Below, piece by piece: positions 48,604 through 59,350 of a stretch of 64,000 nucleotides of DNA; position 1 is the first letter of the stretch, and the number at the start of each line of letters is the position of its first letter. Origin of the DNA: Cunninghamia lanceolata (Eukaryota; Streptophyta; Pinopsida; Cupressales; Cupressaceae). The notes under the pieces are model-generated. The model was not told the origin of the DNA and ran no database searches. It saw only the letters and a program-made list of their open reading frames with translations. The stretch covers positions 1,538,001 through 1,602,000 of the forward strand of contig BSBN01001363.1 in assembly GCA_027924645.1 (NCBI GenBank), given 5' to 3'. A program made the translations under genes and the position numbers.

Positions 48604-49985
48604 GGCCTTCTGAATGCGCTTCTCATAAACAGCCTTTGATGGTCCCTGACAACCTGCCTCAAAGCTCCTATTACACTGGACAAAGCCTGCATTGAACTTT
48701 GCCATTGATGGAAGCCTCAAGTCTTGGAGTTCATCCATTTTGTCCTCACACTTTGTGTATAGGACCTCACACAACTTTGCAGATTTATGTTCATTTGTCA
48801 AGAGCAACCTTCCATAAGCCTTCTAAATTTCAGAATCAAGCATGTCAACTGATGTTTTGACATGATACCGACCAAAATGCTGCTCTTCAAATGTATCCAT
48901 TACTTTCATCTTTAAATCTGTATGCATCTGTCTCAATAGATCCTCTGAAAGTGGTAAGGTGATACCTGACATTTTCTCATTGCACAACCCCAAACAGTGG
49001 TCCACTATTCCTTTATTGAAAACTCTACAAAGGAAACTGTAGAGGGAATATCACCTTTGTTCAGAGCTTCAAGAATCTGTGTCAAAAATGATGCAAAATC
49101 TTTCCCATTTAGATGTTTCCCTTGAACCATCTTTGGCTAAATCATGGAGGTGACAAGTCCCTTCAACTCCTCCCGTCGTTTTACATAGTTTGTATCCAGT
49201 TCAGAATCACTCATGTTGCAAAGTTTGGTGCGCAATAGATGAGGTTGTGGTAAACTGAAAGCTGTGTTGCTTCCACCCATAATTGCCAAGGATTCTTGAA
49301 TCTGATTAACCTGCTCAATGTTTTTGTTCCCACTGAGATTGGGAACCTATTGAAGAGCTTCATTCACCATTTGCTGCATGGATTTTCCTTCAAGGAAATC
49401 GCGTTGTATGAGCCACAATAGCTTAGCAGGTTGGAAAGCAATGTCTCTCCCCTTCACTCTTCCATAAAACTCTTGAGCAAGTTCAACAGCAAAAGATAGC
49501 TGAGATATATCAGCTTCACGAACCATTTCAGGCAAATTGTATATGAGAATTGAACTCATAACAGTTGCTAGAGAAAAAATCCTGTCATCATAGACATTGG
49601 ATTTCCCAACACTTTCAAAACCCTCAGTATCAAGAAATAGGACAAATGTCCTCACTCCTCCAATATCCATGTCTATTGGTGTACCCCAAACCCAAATGCC
49701 TTTTGTTTTTGTGTCGCGCATATGTCCAACACCAAAACCTTCATCACAAGAAAGAGATAGAAGCTGATTGAGAAGAAATGATTTGCCAGAACGATAGGGA
49801 CCAATTGCCGCAACTGCTGCAATAGGATTTGTGATTCTCAAAATTGCATCCAATCCTTCATTTGAAAGGATTAATTTTGTATGCCCAGCATCTGGCTCTA
49901 TTATAGGGAAAGCTCGGTGATAATAGGATGAGGATGACGAATCTTTTCCCAAGCAACACGTACTGCATAAGAATAGCAGCAGCAA
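48604..49985 (-). pseudogene. Guanylate-binding protein (GBP/atlastin-type GTPase) pseudogene, 3' truncated
   Basis: Large dynamin-like GTPase of the GBP family. From 49985 the frame opens with a hydrophobic leader (MLLLFLCSTCCLG) and a Ser-rich stretch, then the GTPase core: P-loop GPYRSGKS (residues 62-69, nt 49802-49779), TKTKGIW switch I, DTEGFES (G3), IQRDF (G4-type RD). TAG at about 49344 cuts it after 212 residues, but homology runs on: LNKGDIPSTVSF then a 1-base shift, VFNKGIVDHCL..., a stop at about 48822, KAYGRLLLTNEHKSAKL, CQGPSKAVYEKRIQKA. It then ends abruptly inside the helical domain at about 48604. Two further stops lie at about 49139 and 48822. No intron interrupts this 1.4 kb. 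Nothing suggests function. Confidence 0.88.
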
Positions 49986-50780
49986 AAGTAAATGCTATGA
50001 CATTTTTATTTGCCTTTGCTTGCAGCAGCTTCTGTAATTTCCTCAGAGTGCGTCAGCCTTGTAGCAGTGATCACAAAAATGTTAAACTTAGATCTAGTCA
50101 AATTGCGGGCAGGTCCTGTGAATCGAGGGTCACAAAATTATATTTCAACATCATTTAGAGACTTTTACATATATATACGGATTGAATTTTTGCCCTGGCT
50201 CCAATTTTAGCTTTTGCGATGGAATAGAGTGAGATGCAAGGTACCCCACCTTGCCTTGTGCCTTCATCATTGAGATTCTCTCTCACTTCTTTTGCGAGCT
50301 GGTACCTAATTTGCATAGACAAATCCGGCTCCAAAATCTGCGGGCATGTTGCGGGAAGTTTTGTATTGGAATCATTTTTAATTGCTTTTCTGTTCCTCAC
50401 AAATCTCAACACGAACTAAACTTCGAGGGGCGCAAAATCGATGCTACTGAGTTTGTTGCCCGCACTGCTCAGACAAAGGCGTTATATGCTAATTTCCACC
50501 GAACCAAAAACTCCGCAGTCAAAAGGAGAATCTCCACGGCGCTAGTTGAAAATTCCCGCAGATCGCAGAGCGAATAAATACACTGGCTTTGATTATCGAA
50601 ACGCTGAGTCCGTTTCAATTGCTGAAGTTCCACACTTCTTTTCCCATCCTTCTACTCTCTTCTTCTACCTGCAATGTTGTCCCCTTTGCCTCAACAAGCC
50701 TTTTCTTTTATAACACAACCCCTTCCTTCTTCCAAGGGACTCAACACGTGATCCTGTGCATCTCCCTCCTCGAGATAGAC
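49986..50780 (-). promoter_or_regulatory. Probable 5' flank and promoter of the captured GBP fragment
   Basis: GC content is higher here than in the LTR on either side and close to that of the GBP body, so it was probably acquired with it. On the minus strand a TATA-like TTATAAAAG occurs at about 50706-50714, well upstream of the GBP start. A stretch beginning GTAAAAG near 50165 and ending TTACAG near 50034 could be an intron. Whether the fragment is genomic or cDNA-derived is open. Confidence 0.4.
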
Positions 50781-51836
50781 TTTTATTTAATTTAATAATC
50801 CCAAGAGGTTACTCTTTTTTAAATACTAACACACAATTCCGACAACATTTAATTTACTTTATAGCCGACCAACCATATTATATTTAATAAAGTTATAATA
50901 TTACAACTATCTATAATAGTACAATTATATTTTAATTTATTTTATTAATTTAGTTGCAAATCACTAATTACAACATAACTTACAACTATTTTATTTATTT
51001 AAATATTTATTGCAAATAATATTATATTAAATAATACAAAATTTCTTACGATCTTTATTTAACAACTATACTTCTAATAAAATAATAATTTATTTACAAC
51101 AATAATTAACAACTATCGACTCAATATTATCTTATATCAATACATTTAATTATCAACATTATACTTTCTGTAATATGATTCTAATAAAAGCACAACGACA
51201 CCTTACACACTTAGACATTTTCTAACCTAGTTAGACTCCAAGGTACAATATTACCTGACTGCAAGTCATGATCGAATGACAGACAATGACCAAAAGGATA
51301 AATTGACAACCAGACCACACTGACATGGGACTTCACGTTAACTCCAAACAACTAATCCATTGGTGAAGGCACGCTCAGACCTGTAATCAGGTGGAGTCGA
51401 TGCCTAGTACCTGCATTCCTGCAACAACGCACGGTTAACCATAACAAGATATATATACATCACATGCAGTCCTATAGTGAATGGAAATCGCAGTGATGTA
51501 GGGTACTCGAGAGCGAGTAATACGACACTGTTCCATTCACATTTATGAATAAACAATTAACTATGTTAAACAAGGTATCTGATTACTAGTCATCAACATA
51601 AAGTGATCAACTATCTCACAGTCCCATATAGTGAATAACATCAAAACATCTGTAACATCTAGTTTATTAATCAAATTCTAAAGCATAAAATAACCTATTC
51701 TAACATCAACATCTATTATCATCACAATTAGGTCCATAATGAAGATAACAAGAGATCCATCATCTACGGTCTAAGACACTATCATAAAGTCTAAGCAAAC
51801 ATCAATCTGATGGACGACGAGATGAGGGGCACTACA

Positions 51837-52113
51837 GATAGAATGAAAGAATGATAGAGTAATAGATTTCTAGAATAATAGAATGATGGAATAATAGAAT
51901 GGTAGAATGAAACAACAATAGAGTAATGGAATTGTAGAATAATATTAGTATGGTATTATGATAAAAATGAAAGAATGATCAATAGACTAATAAATTTTCA
52001 TAATAAAATGATAATAGAATAAAAGAATGATAGAATGAAATATTGATAGAATAATAGATTTTTAAAATAATAGAATGATAGAATATTAGAATAATAGAAT
52101 TCTAGAGCAATGA
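51837..52113 (+). repeat. ATAGAAT minisatellite array M7, right part
   Basis: Continuation after the solo LTR, starting with the second GATAG and leading into island copy 4. Confidence 0.92.
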
Positions 52114-52311
52114 ATGAAGAATTTTAATAACGTCCACAAGGTCGCAGCAGCCTATGGGACCCATCAGCCACGGACATCCCCTTCAAACGGAACAGCAGCC
52201 ACAAAACGTCCTCTAATTTGCCTAAACTTCCTTCTTGAGATCTTCCCTTCTGCTGTGAAGTTTAATCACGAGGTTCACTATACTACCTAGCCTTGTCACT
52301 TCAAAGAATGG
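52114..52311 (+). repeat. Conserved island, copy 4
   Basis: Same island; the reading frame MKNFNNVHKVAAAYG... is interrupted by TAA after about 40 codons. Bounded by the minisatellite as in the other copies. Confidence 0.8.
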
Positions 52312-53297
52312 TAGAATGGTAGAATATAAAAATTGTAGAATAATAGAATTATAGAATGAAAGAATGATAGGATAATAGGTTCATAGAATAATAGAATGAT
52401 AGAGTTATAGATTAATAGAATGAATAATGATAGAATAATAGAATTGTAGAATGATAGAATGAAACATTAATAGAATAATAGCCTTATAGTATAACAGAAT
52501 GATAGAATTATATAATGATAGAAATATATAATGATAGAATGAAAGAATCATAGAATAATAGAATTATTGAATAATATAATGATAGAATAATCTAGACTTA
52601 ATGAATTACAAAATGATGGAACTATACAATAATAGAATTGTAAAGTAATAAAACAATAGAATTATAGAATTATATAATTAAAGAATGATAGAATAATAGA
52701 TTTATAGATTTATAGAATAATAGAATGATAACATGATAGTATAATAGAATGATATAATTATTAATTGATAGAATGATAGAGTTATTGAATGATAGAATGA
52801 AAGAATGATAGAACAATATATTTATAAAATAATAGAATGATAGAATAATAGAACTATAAAATTGTGGAATAATAGATGTATAGAATGATAGACCGAAATA
52901 ATCATAGAATAAAATATTAATAGAATAATAGAATGATACAATCAACAATGATAGAATAATAAAATTGAGGAATAATAAGATGATAGAATGAAATATTGAT
53001 AGACGAATAGATTTATGTAATAATAGAACAATAAAATTATAGAATGATAGAATAAAAAATGATAGAATAATTGAATAATAGAATTGTAGAATGATATGAT
53101 AATAGAATGATAGAATGAAAGAATGATAGAATAATAGATAAATAGAGAATAATAAATTTATATAATAATAGAATTATAGAATGAAAGAATGATAGAATAA
53201 TAGAATAATAGGATTGTAGGATAAGAGATTTATAAAATGATAGAATAATAAATTTAGAGAATAATAGAATGATAGAATTATGGAATGATAGAATAAT
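52312..53297 (+). repeat. ATAGAAT minisatellite array M8
   Basis: Same degenerate repeat with the variant order of M1 and M3, ending GATAGAATAAT at the LTR. Confidence 0.92.
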
Positions 53298-53621
53298 TGT
53301 TGAACTGCCAAAAGTCATGATTTCAACCTGTGGTGATTTAATTCTACAACTACCATGATTACAAATGGTTCAACTCCCTCAACTAGAAGTATAAAAAGGA
53401 GGTTGGTGCTTTTTGTTTGGGGGTTGGGTTGGTTGGTGATTGTTGTAGAAGAGAGTATTGTGTCTAAGGATTATAGATTGATTTGAATTGTGTAATTTAT
53501 ATTCCTAATGTTGTTATATCGAATGTGAATCTATGATATCAATAAATTTACATCAATTTGTGTTGTTGTGTGAAAGTTGTTATTTTAGTTGCTAGATTCT
53601 GGTAGTTTGATAACACCCCCA
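53298..53621 (+). mobile_element. Short LTR, copy 4
   Basis: 324 bp, TGTTGAACTG...AACACCCCCA; TATA box TATAAAAAGG at 53390-53399. Followed by GTGATATCAAAGCC. Near-identical to the copy at 4168. Confidence 0.75.
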
Positions 53622-53707
53622 GATCTAGACTGCATTAAGTGATATCAAAGCCCAATTTGGGTTGTGTCAAAAAGAAGGAATCCTAAAGAATTTTGTCGTG
53701 GCTGCAA

Positions 53708-54699
53708 ATGAGAAATAGAAGACCTACAACTACAGAGAATTCATGAGACATGGGACATAGAGGATGAGGGTGAAGAGGAGCACTAAGAGTTAGTGATGTA
53801 GAAGTCGTAGAGATGCAGGGAGAGATTATAGCAAGATTAGATGATATGGAAGCAACACAAAGAAGAGGAGTATATGTGGACAACATTAGTGAGGATGAGA
53901 ATGAAGAACCAGAAATTGAGATAGAAGATGCAAATAGAAATGAACTAGAAAGAATATTTTTACAAGCAATATCAAGAATCAATAGCAAACCCATATTGGA
54001 TGCACCAAGTTATCATGGAAATCTAAATCTAGAAGAATTAATTGAATGGATTTCAGAGATGGATAAATATTTTGATTTTGAATCAATAGATGATCTCAAA
54101 AGGGTGAAATTTACTTTCATGAAATTGAAAGGACATGTATCCTTATGGTGAGATAATGTGAAAATAGAAAGGCAAAGAAAGGGTAAGGAGAAAATCAAAT
54201 TTTTGGATAGAATGGTCAAAAAATTGAAGGCTAAATTTCTACCAACTGACTATCAAATAAGTTTGTTCAAGAAACTACAAAATTTGAAGCAAAAGGAAAA
54301 GAATGTGCATGAGGATGTACATAAGAATTATATAGGTTGGATATAAATGTTGGACATGTAGATTATGATGCTAAGAAAGTGTCAAGGTATCTTAATGGTT
54401 TACATTATTCAATTCAAGATGAAATTAGTATGTTCGAATACAAATTGTAGAATAAGCTTATTAGTATGTTTTGAAGGCAAAAGAAAGATTGGTGAGAAAA
54501 TAAAATAATTTTAGAGGTAGAGGTAGATTCTCATGTAGAAGAGGACAATCCAGTGGTGGCAGAGGATATCAAAACAAACAAGGAGAAACCAACACCTCTC
54601 AAACAAGCACCTAGGATAATAAGGGAAGAGGAGATTATTCTAGAGAGGAAGAGGAGATTACTCCAGAGGTAGGGGATATTTTGGACGAGGTAGAAGAAG
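53708..54699 (+). pseudogene. gag copy 5, broken and interrupted
   Basis: Best preserved N-terminus: from 53813 a frame of 112 codons runs through MEATQRRGVYVDNISEDENEEPEIEIEDANRNELERIF into the core LDAPSYHGNLNLEELIEWIS and LKGHVSLW, then TGA in place of the second Trp of the WWD motif. Homology resumes KIERQRKGKEKIKFLDRM... and ends at the frame change shared with the other copies. The Gly/Arg-rich tail is cut at 54699 by the copia insertion; the missing end presumably lies beyond the window. Confidence 0.83.
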
Positions 54700-56020
54700 T
54701 GTAAGGAAAGCAGAGGTGTGGAATAACACTTACCTAATGATAATTCTAAGGGGATTATGCAGCCAAGTAACTTTCAATTCCAAAAACATAGATGAATACA
54801 CCAGAAATACAAAATAAACAATTTAAGACAACACAAAATGACACCAAATTACGTGGGAAAACCCTTTCAGGTAAAAAACCCACCACCACAAGAGAGAATT
54901 TGTTTATTATAGTAAACTGAATAGTAACAATAATGATCACAGCTCTTTTTCTCAGGTATCGATTCTTTACAATTATACAAAGTCATTTATTCAATCTGTA
55001 TATCTACAGAATAAACTGTATAATTAAATCATTTCATCAATCTACAATGATGCTAGAAGATTAGATTATAACACCAGTCTCAAAGAGCACAAAATAGTTA
55101 CACCACATTTTCCCTAACTGATCGATCTTACTTCTCCAGTGTCACTGCCTTCCAACCGTTGCAATGGTTCACATTCCAGCGAGACCTTTAGTCCCACATG
55201 CATCAGGTCGCAAAAGACATTCTAGTGTATAATCTTGCACGCTCAGTAATACCATCATCAGTAATTTTGTTGCCAACGATGCCAAGCTATGCCTTATCGG
55301 GCTAACCCGCTCCATCGGTGAGCACTTCACTTCTCATACCGATAGTCCATTGTCTCTGCGATATCCAAGTCCTCTAATCATCATTGGTCTGACCTTCACC
55401 ATCAGTTCAACTAGTTTACATTTGTCCAGATGAACAATCTTTCACCGATGCTAAACTCCATCGCCAACTCCTGTCAGAGTAACACATAACTGTCAAAGCC
55501 ACTTCTGCATCCTTCGCCGATCTCCAAACTTAGGCCGATAACTTACACCCTTCGGTGAGACCCTGGAGATCGATGTGAAGCTTTCAACTTCTGCTGATAC
55601 AATAAGTCATCCTGATAGTCACTAGCATCGGTGAAATACCAATCATCGGTAGAGACATTCTGAGGTACACTGATAGTGTTAGTCAGTCTGATACAATGTA
55701 CATTCGCAATGTATGTTCACAACATACAATCACAATATGCAACAGCAAGATACATACAACTTGTTCTCAACATACAATTGCGAGATATACATAAAATGAT
55801 TGCAGCATGTATTAGCGATATACTCACAAGATGTATATCTGATGTACAGTGCTAATATGCAACAGTGATATACACACAAATTATTCTCACATGCATTTGC
55901 AGTATACACACAAAATGTTCACAACATACATTTGCGATATACACACAAATTGTATGTTCAGTAAAACAACTCAAAATAAATGAAGTTCCAAACAACAATT
56001 TGAGACACAAAGTCTCTTCA
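54700..56020 (-). mobile_element. 3' LTR of the minus-strand copia element
   Basis: 1,321 bp on the plus strand from TGTAAGGAAAGC to AGTCTCTTCA. The first 317 bp match the other LTR at 60142-60458 with a few substitutions and indels. On the minus strand it is preceded by the purine run AAAAGTGGGAGATT (about 56021-56034), a typical copia polypurine tract. Confidence 0.85.
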
Positions 56021-56040
56021 ATCTCCCACTTTTGTTGTTA

Positions 56041-57060
56041 CTACTGAGAACTATGGGCCCGAAGACCCATTGCATCTGAATGCCATTTGAACTTGGTCGT
56101 GCTCATAGGTTTAGTTAAGGCATCATCGACATTTTCCAAAGTGTCAACCTTTTCCATTTTCACTTTCCTATCTTCCACCATATCACAAACAAAGTGATAT
56201 TGGACATCAATATGTTTTGTCCTAGCATGAAATGTAGGATTCTTCACCAAACATATAGCACTTTGACTGTCACAGTTAATTTGTATCTACCCTGCATTAA
56301 AACCAACATCAAAACACAACCTCTTCAACCAAACGGCTTCTTGGCATGCACAAGTAGCTGCCATGTACTCTACCTCTATTGTGGACAGAGTGACTACAAC
56401 CTACCACTTGCTCATCCAACTGATAGCACCACCATTTAATGTGAATACATATCCACTGGTGGATCTTCTACTATCAATGTCCCCTGCCCAATCAGAATCC
56501 CTGAATGCTGATAGATTTCTGAGATCCAACTGAGTTTCCATGATAGCAAATAGCATAATCAGAAGTTCCCTTCAAATATCTCATAACTCTCTTCACAACA
56601 TCCCAATGTGATCTACCTGGATTTTCCATAAATTGACTCAAAACTCCCACTTCTTGGGCAATGTCTGGCCTGGTACAGACCATTGCGTACATCAAACTGC
56701 CAACAGCACTTGCATAAGGCACTTTTTTCATATCGTCAATTTCATTTGAAGATTTTGGACAATCTTCAATAGATAATTTTGTTCCTTGCAAAACTGGAAC
56801 AACTAACTGTTTAGAATCAGACATATGAAACTTATCAAGAACATAGGTAATATACTTGCTCTAGCTGAGCCAAATCTTTCTCTTAGATTTGTCCCTTTTG
56901 ATTTCTATTCCCAGAATGTACTTCGATGCCCCTAGATTCTTCATTTCAAATTTCAAGGACAACTGAGATTTTAATTCTGAGATCATCCCCTTACCATTGC
57001 CAATGAATAACATGTCATCCACATATAGTGCAATTATAAGAATCTAATCACCTTCAGTTT
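56041..57060 (-). pseudogene. copia pol: RT C-terminal part and RNase H, broken
   Basis: Contains the RT active-site motif YVDD (57014-57025) in LYVDDMLFIGNG. Then YILGIEI, the segment VPYASAVGSLMYAMVCTRPDIA, VMRYLKGTSDYA, DSDWAGDIDSRRSTSGY, and the RNase H end TKHIDVQYHFVCDMVEDRKV...DALTKPM. At least four stops or frame changes split it (for example TAG just upstream of YVDD and near 56826). Confidence 0.87.
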
Positions 57061-57148
57061 TATAATAGACACAATGATCAAATTTAGGTCTCACATACCC
57101 CAAGGATAAAACATATGTATCAAATTTTTGATACCACATTTTGGGAGA

Positions 57149-57901
57149 TTACTTCAAACCATAAAGAGACTTTTTAAGTTTACATACCAAATGTTCTTTA
57201 CCTTTTACCACAAAATGCTCTAGCTGGGACATATAAATTTCTTCTTCAAGGTCCCCATGAAGAAATGTTGTTGTCACATCCATCTTCTCAATTTTAAAAT
57301 CATATGCTGCTACAAGTGACAAAAGAAATCTAATGGATGTCAGCTTAGCTACAGGAGAAAAAATTTCTCCATAATCTATACCTTCCTTTTGAGAATACCC
57401 CTTAGCAACTAGTCTTGCCTTGTACTTGTCAATACTACCATCTGGACCATATTTCTTTTTAAATACCCACTTACAGCCCACATGTTTTCTACCTTCAGGC
57501 AAGGGCACCAGATCCCAGGTTCCATTTTTCTCTAATGATGACATTTCATTATCCATGGCTTCCAACCAAGAATCTGAATCAGATAAACTAATAGCTTCTT
57601 TCAAAGTCCTAGGTTCATCAGTATTAGTAAGCAAAGCATATGCACAACTTGAATCAAGTACTGAAAATCCATACCTATCTGGTTGTCTCCTTTCACGTGT
57701 AGACCACCTCAATGGTTGAGGTGCAGGTTCAGGTTCTTGCTCTAGATCTGAATCTTCAAAGCTACTTGAACTCACATCTGAACCATCTACACTTGGTGCT
57801 TGTTGTTCCTCTTTTACAGGGGTCAGAGGAATATTAACAACACTCTTTTCTTTCTTCTTTTCTATCTTCTCTGGCTGAGGATCAGTAACCAAAGGTTTCA
57901 A
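57149..57901 (-). pseudogene. copia pol: reverse transcriptase N-terminal part (RVT_2)
   Basis: 250 codons open: an acidic linker between integrase and RT, then RSTRERRQPDRYGF, WLEAMDNEMSSLEKNGTWDL, GCKWVFKKKYGPDGSIDKYKARLVAKGYSQ, and MDVTTTFLHGDLEEEIYM (usually MDVKTAFLNGDL). It ends KKSLYGLK then TAA, just before the YVDD part. Confidence 0.9.
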
Positions 57902-58099
57902 CTCTCTAAAAATTACATTTCTGCTGTAAATTACTTTTTTAGTTTCAGGATTCCAAAGTTTGTACCCTTTAACACCGACTCCATAGCCGATAAAGATACA
58001 TTTGACTGCTTTTTAATCTAACTTAGATCTTTTTACCTCAGGAATATGAGCATATGCCTCACAGCCAAAGACACAAAGATGTCTTAGAGAGGGCTTCTT

Positions 58100-58659
58100 T
58101 CAAGACCACGCTTCCATAGGTGTCTTATCAACCAATGCTGAAGTAGGAGAACAATTCAGCAAGTAACAAGCTGTAGCAACTGCCTCAGCCCAGAACTTTT
58201 GTTCAAGCCCAGCATAACTCAACATACTTCTTGCTTTCTCCATCAATGATTGATTTAACCTTTCAGCAACTCCATTTTGCTGTGGAGTATAAGGTGTAGT
58301 CTTATGCCTTTTAATTCCATGGTCTACACAATACTTATCAAAATCTGCATTGCAATATTCACCACCATTATCCATTCTCAATCATTTTATTTTTCTACCA
58401 ATCTGATTTTCCACAAGAGTTTTAAATTCTTTATACCGACTGAACACTTCTAATTTATTTTTCATAAAATATATAAATGCCCTCCTTGAATAATCATTAG
58501 TAAATGATACATAGTATCTTGATTTAGACATAGAAGGAACATCAACTGGACCAAAAACATCAAAATGTACATAGTCCAGAACACCAAAAGATTTATGAGA
58601 ACTAGAGTAATTAGAAACACGGTTCTATATTCCATATATACAATGTTCACAGAAATCAA
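58100..58659 (-). pseudogene. copia pol: integrase core, broken
   Basis: Catalytic core split over two frames: HFDVFGPVDVPS (first Asp), NDYSRRAFIYFMKNK, then RMDNGGEYCNADFDKYC (Asp) and TPQQNGVAERLNQSL (Glu). The acidic residues are still recognisable. A stop precedes LRMDNGG, and the HCIYGI end of the zinc-binding part stops at 58625. Confidence 0.86.
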
Positions 58660-59350
58660 ACTCTAGATTACAATCAGTCAGCCCATCTACCAAGGTTTTG
58701 TTTTTCAAGATTTTTAAACCTTTTTCACCTATGTGACCAAGTCTATGATGCCAGAGCATTGTTTTCTCTGCAGGACATTTAACTTCCATAGAGTTTGCTT
58801 CATGTGTTATAATAGTAGCTTTTTTAGATTTTACAGTGACACTATTACAGCACACTAGTTTAGCATCTAACCTGTACAGAGTTCCAATGCGTGCACCCTT
58901 TGCCAATACAATAGAACCTCTAGTCATTTTACAGCCACCATTCACAAAAGTAACTTGCACTCCAACATCATTAAGCTTACTAATTGAAAGTAAAATTTGA
59001 GCCAAACCTGGTATGTGTAGCACTCCATTCATTCCTTTTATTCTGCCATCTGGGAACTAAATTCTGACTCTTCCTCGGCCAACAATTTTCAGTGTTGAAT
59101 CACTTGCTAGGAACACCTTCCCACCAACATATGGTTCATACTTTGTGAACCACTCTCTATGAGATGTCATATGAAAAGATGGTCGTGAATCCACCAGCCA
59201 AACATCTTCAGATGCAGGCATTGCCAAAGCAGCAATGAAGGCATCAGCATCACTCTGAGAAGACTCTGAGTCAGAGAAGTTCTTCTTCTTCTTCTTTTTC
59301 TCCTCTTTACAATCTCTTCTGATGTGACCTTTTACCCACAATTCCAGCAC
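58625..59350 (-). pseudogene. copia gag-pol: zinc knuckle end, protease and pre-integrase
   Basis: From the second half of a CCHC knuckle (GHIRRDC) through a Lys-rich spacer to the aspartic protease WLVDSRPSFHMT, where the usual DSG active site reads DSR (59183-59191), so protease should be inactive. Next come GRGRVRI and, after a stop near 59056, the GAG_pre-integrase part (MNGVLHIPGLAQILLSISKL, WHHRLGHIGEKGLKIL, CEHCIYGI). Confidence 0.86.

Larger units (their letters stand above)
46180..51836 (-). mobile_element. Solo LTR related to the LARD-like element, carrying a GBP gene fragment
   Basis: 5,657 bp starting TGTAACGCCCGCC and ending GGGGCACTACA, flanked by GATAG on both sides (46175-46179 and 51837-51841). 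46180-47300 aligns by eye with the first part of LTR C (ATTACTT-CAAATCAA-TAACATAA, CTCTTCCACCTGACCATGTGG). 51290-51450 aligns with its last part (AGGTGGAGTCGATGC). No internal domain, polypurine tract or second LTR is present, so LTR-LTR recombination removed the rest. The middle holds about 2.6 kb of unrelated, GC-richer DNA with a GBP pseudogene on the same strand as the LTR. Confidence 0.8.
3028..54699 (+). repeat. Tandem array of gag-only LTR retrotransposon units with internal minisatellites
   Basis: The same order of modules recurs in direct orientation: short LTR, tRNA-Met-like primer site, gag, tail, ATAGAAT minisatellite, conserved island, minisatellite, next LTR. LTRs start at 4168, 34310, 42228 and 53298. 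Gag copies start at 4578, 34709, 39901, 42638 and 53708. Islands start at 3038, 33229, 39050 and 52114. After subtracting the three later insertions that lie between these landmarks, the gag-to-gag spacing is about 6.9, 5.2, 2.8 and 5.4 kb. Neighbouring units share their LTRs, as expected from unequal crossing-over between LTRs. No pol domain is seen in any unit, so any past mobility depended on enzymes supplied in trans. Confidence 0.8.

Noticed and set aside
48604..49985. A working GBP defence gene
   Set aside because: Several stops, a frameshift and a missing C-terminal half; pseudogene.
50155..50412. Minus-strand 85-codon frame upstream of GBP as a separate gene
   Set aside because: No domain; better explained as 5' flank or intron of the captured fragment.
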